This document shows, piece by piece, positions 62,299 to 64,000 of a stretch of DNA of 64,000 nucleotides. Every line of letters starts with the position of its first letter. The first letter of the stretch is position 1. Origin of the DNA: Candidatus Muiribacterium halophilum (GTDB lineage Bacteria; Muiribacteriota; Muiribacteriia; Muiribacteriales; Muiribacteriaceae). The notes under the pieces were generated by a model that saw only the letters and a program-made list of their open reading frames with translations, was not told the origin of the DNA and ran no database searches. A program made the translations under genes and the position numbers. The stretch covers positions 4,888-68,887 of the forward strand of contig JALOAD010000014.1 in NCBI GenBank assembly GCA_023228995.1, written 5' to 3'.

Positions 62299-62316
62299 AA
62301 AATTAATATATAAATT
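62299..62316 (+). promoter_or_regulatory. Candidate promoter box touching the next start codon
   Basis: AAATTAATATATAAATT directly precedes the ATG at 62317, leaving no room for a leader. Confidence 0.4.
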
Positions 62317-63249
62317 ATGATAAAAAGATATTTAGAATTTATAGTAGAAAATAATAATTCTGATGATTTGGGTAAGCAGATAGAATCTTTATTTAACGAT
62401 GAATATATTAAAAATTTAGTAATTAAATATACTAAAGATATTGATCCTTCAATTAAATTATCAAATGTTATTAATTCATTAGATATTAATATTAAAAATG
62501 ATCTTAAAAAACAAGTAGATGATTATTTGAAAAATGGTTTAACAATGAAAAACCCAGAAGTAAATGCTTATGTTGATATAACTAAACAAATATTGAGTGG
62601 AAGGGGAGTATTTACTTCTTTCTTAAAAGTATTGACTGCTTTAGGTAAAAAAGATATTCAACCTAATTTAGATGATTGTCCAGATGATTTTTTATTTATA
62701 TTTACTTGTGAAATACCATCAAATGATGTTAAACAAATATTTAATAGGTTTAAGTCATTGGTTAATTATATTGATAAAATTGATTATACTAAAGACATAA
62801 CTAAATTATATTTTGGTGTAAAAAATAATAATTTAGAATATGGATTTTTATATGAAGAATTAATACCGATAGGTTCTTTTAAGTTAAATACTCAAAATCT
62901 TAAATGGATTTCTCAATTGCAAAATAAATCAGCATATTCATTGAAAAAAGAAATAGTTAATTTATCTATGAATGATATGATATTATTAAATACTATAAAA
63001 GATGATATGAAATCATTTGATATAGGTTTTCATGAAAAGAAAATGAATCCTTTTATAAGTGATAAAATAATATCATTTGGATATTATGGTTGTGGGAAAT
63101 GGGATGATGGTAAATTGGATGAGGAAGAATTATTAAATATTAAAAATAAATTAAAATCTTTCATCTTAAGTAAAAAATGGAAAAATAAAATCACATATAA
63201 AGTAAATGGTAGTTCTTTTTGGCTTTATATCTATATAAAAATAAAATAA
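62317..63249 (+). CDS. Unknown protein with capsid-targeting-like N-terminus
   Basis: The protein has 310 residues, starting MIKRYLEFIVENN (I-V-E site, the closest here to the T4 internal protein start MKTYQEFIAE). The first 100 residues are helical (LGKQIESLFNDEYIKNLVIK), the rest mixed with FGYYGCGKWDDGKLDEEEL late. No known family. It is the first of two packaging-signature genes after the fibres. Confidence 0.6.
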   Translation: MIKRYLEFIVENNNSDDLGKQIESLFNDEYIKNLVIKYTKDIDPSIKLSNVINSLDINIKNDLKKQVDDYLKNGLTMKNPEVNAYVDITKQILSGRGVFTSFLKVLTALGKKDIQPNLDDCPDDFLFIFTCEIPSNDVKQIFNRFKSLVNYIDKIDYTKDITKLYFGVKNNNLEYGFLYEELIPIGSFKLNTQNLKWISQLQNKSAYSLKKEIVNLSMNDMILLNTIKDDMKSFDIGFHEKKMNPFISDKIISFGYYGCGKWDDGKLDEEELLNIKNKLKSFILSKKWKNKITYKVNGSSFWLYIYIKIK

Positions 63250-63253
63250 TAAC

Positions 63254-63544
63254 ATGAAATATTTGAAACAAATAAATGAAATGAATAATAATTATGACTA
63301 TATAATAGCTAATATTAAAAATAAATATAATCATAATATAGTATTAGATATGTATACTAAGGAAATTGAAGAATGGACTGATAAAGGTATAGAGTGGTAT
63401 GAAAAAAACAATAATGGTGAAGCACAAGAAATTATATTAGATAAAATAATAAATTGGTACAATGATAAATATGATATCATGGATACTGAAACTGAAAATG
63501 AAATTCGAGAAAAACTAAAACAAGAATTCTCATTCCTATATTAA
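63254..63544 (+). CDS. Small protein with capsid-targeting-like N-terminus
   Basis: The protein has 96 residues, starting MKYLKQINEMNN. It is helical and acidic with EIEEWTDKGIEWYEKNNNGE and TENEIREKLKQEFSFLY. It starts 4 bases after the previous gene stop. Function unknown. Confidence 0.55.
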   Translation: MKYLKQINEMNNNYDYIIANIKNKYNHNIVLDMYTKEIEEWTDKGIEWYEKNNNGEAQEIILDKIINWYNDKYDIMDTETENEIREKLKQEFSFLY

Positions 63545-63580
63545 TTATTGAATTTTTATTAAAAAATATACATAATCCAT

Positions 63581-63682
63581 ATGAGTGGTTTTAAATTCTC
63601 AATTGCAGTGAAAGTAGCCTTAAAATGCATAAGTGCTGATTTGATTGATGTTGTTCCTATTGTTGATAATTTTGAAAAATAA
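63581..63682 (+). CDS. Possible very small protein
   Basis: The frame has 33 codons: MSGFKFSIAVKVALKCISAD then LIDVVPIVDNFEK. It has a plausible hydrophobic stretch but no family and no box. Between 63683 and 63794 I see only a 13-codon frame and nothing else. Confidence 0.3.
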   Translation: MSGFKFSIAVKVALKCISADLIDVVPIVDNFEK

Positions 63683-63794
63683 AACAAATGGAACAAGAAA
63701 TTAAACAAGAAAATAGAGAAATAAGATAAAAATGTTTTAAAAAATGTTCCTTATGTAGTAAAAAATATAAAAAACCATATATTTCAAAAAATAT

Positions 63795-63971
63795 ATGAAA
63801 ACAACTTTTGTTTCTTATTTAGTAAGATTGAGAAAAATAAAACAACATGTTACTTCTGATATTTTCAAATGGGTCCGAAAATTAAAATATATACAAACTT
63901 ATACATTTGCTATATTCTTTGTCTTTTCTTTTGGAAAAGGTATTAACGGAACGATAATAAAACATCTTTAA
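63795..63971 (+). CDS. Possible small membrane protein at the right edge
   Basis: The frame has 58 codons: MKTTFVSYLVRLRKIKQHVT, then a basic stretch and the hydrophobic YTFAIFFVFSFGKGING. One membrane segment with Lys/Arg-rich flank. The region to 64000 shows no further gene. Family not recognised. Confidence 0.4.
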   Translation: MKTTFVSYLVRLRKIKQHVTSDIFKWVRKLKYIQTYTFAIFFVFSFGKGINGTIIKHL

Positions 63972-64000
63972 CTTTGGATCTTTCTAAGATTTTAGGTTTG

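Overview
This 64 kb window reads as part of a large, very AT-rich, T4-like (myovirus-type) phage genome, probably infecting a Bacteroidota (flavobacteria-like) host. The phage assignment rests on two type II topoisomerase subunits at the left end, a UvsX recombinase, a RuvC-like resolvase, PhoH, a gp26-like baseplate hub protein and many tail-fibre or virion-type proteins. The host inference rests on a Bacteroidota-style promoter (TTTG-N19-TATCTTTG) at 42050-42080, a histone H1-like protein of a Bacteroidota family, tail-fibre motifs and BspA-type LRRs common in that phylum, and the lack of obvious Shine-Dalgarno sequences. I saw no tRNA, rRNA, CRISPR array or insertion sequence. TAG, TAA and TGA all act as stops.

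Layout. 1-2400: partial topoisomerase medium subunit (-) and a large subunit (+) whose frame runs into an intein N-part and stops, beside a homing-endonuclease fragment. 2.5-5.4 kb: small virion or unknown genes and a baseplate hub protein. 5.4-9.7 kb: tail-fibre or appendage genes. 9.7-17.4 kb (mostly -): virion-type proteins plus a cluster of ADP-ribosyltransferase (ART) genes, some decayed. 17.45-34.36 kb (+): an array of 20 consecutive paralogous leucine-rich-repeat genes, nearly all joined by ATGA stop/start overlaps. 34.4-37.3 kb: a second homing-endonuclease relic, UvsX, the histone-like protein and the resolvase. 37.3-42.0 kb (-): large proteins including an ankyrin protein, plus a dispersed LRR copy. 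42.1-45.2 kb (+): metallophosphoesterase, unknowns, GreA, Nudix. 45.2-48.8 kb (-): paralogous unknowns and PhoH. 48.9-62.3 kb (+): giant tail or baseplate proteins and BspA-like LRR fibres. 62.3-64 kb: small genes.

A unifying feature is a short N-terminal signature, roughly M-K-x-[IL]-x-x-[FY]-x-E, on about 40 otherwise unrelated proteins (ARTs, LRR proteins, ankyrin protein, unknowns). It closely resembles the T4 capsid-targeting sequence of internal proteins, which is cut by the prohead protease after (I/L)-x-E. I infer that this phage packages a large set of effector-like proteins (ART, LRR, ankyrin) in its head for injection with the DNA. The LRR array, whose protein lengths follow 182 + 21n residues, would be its most expanded and most recombining part.
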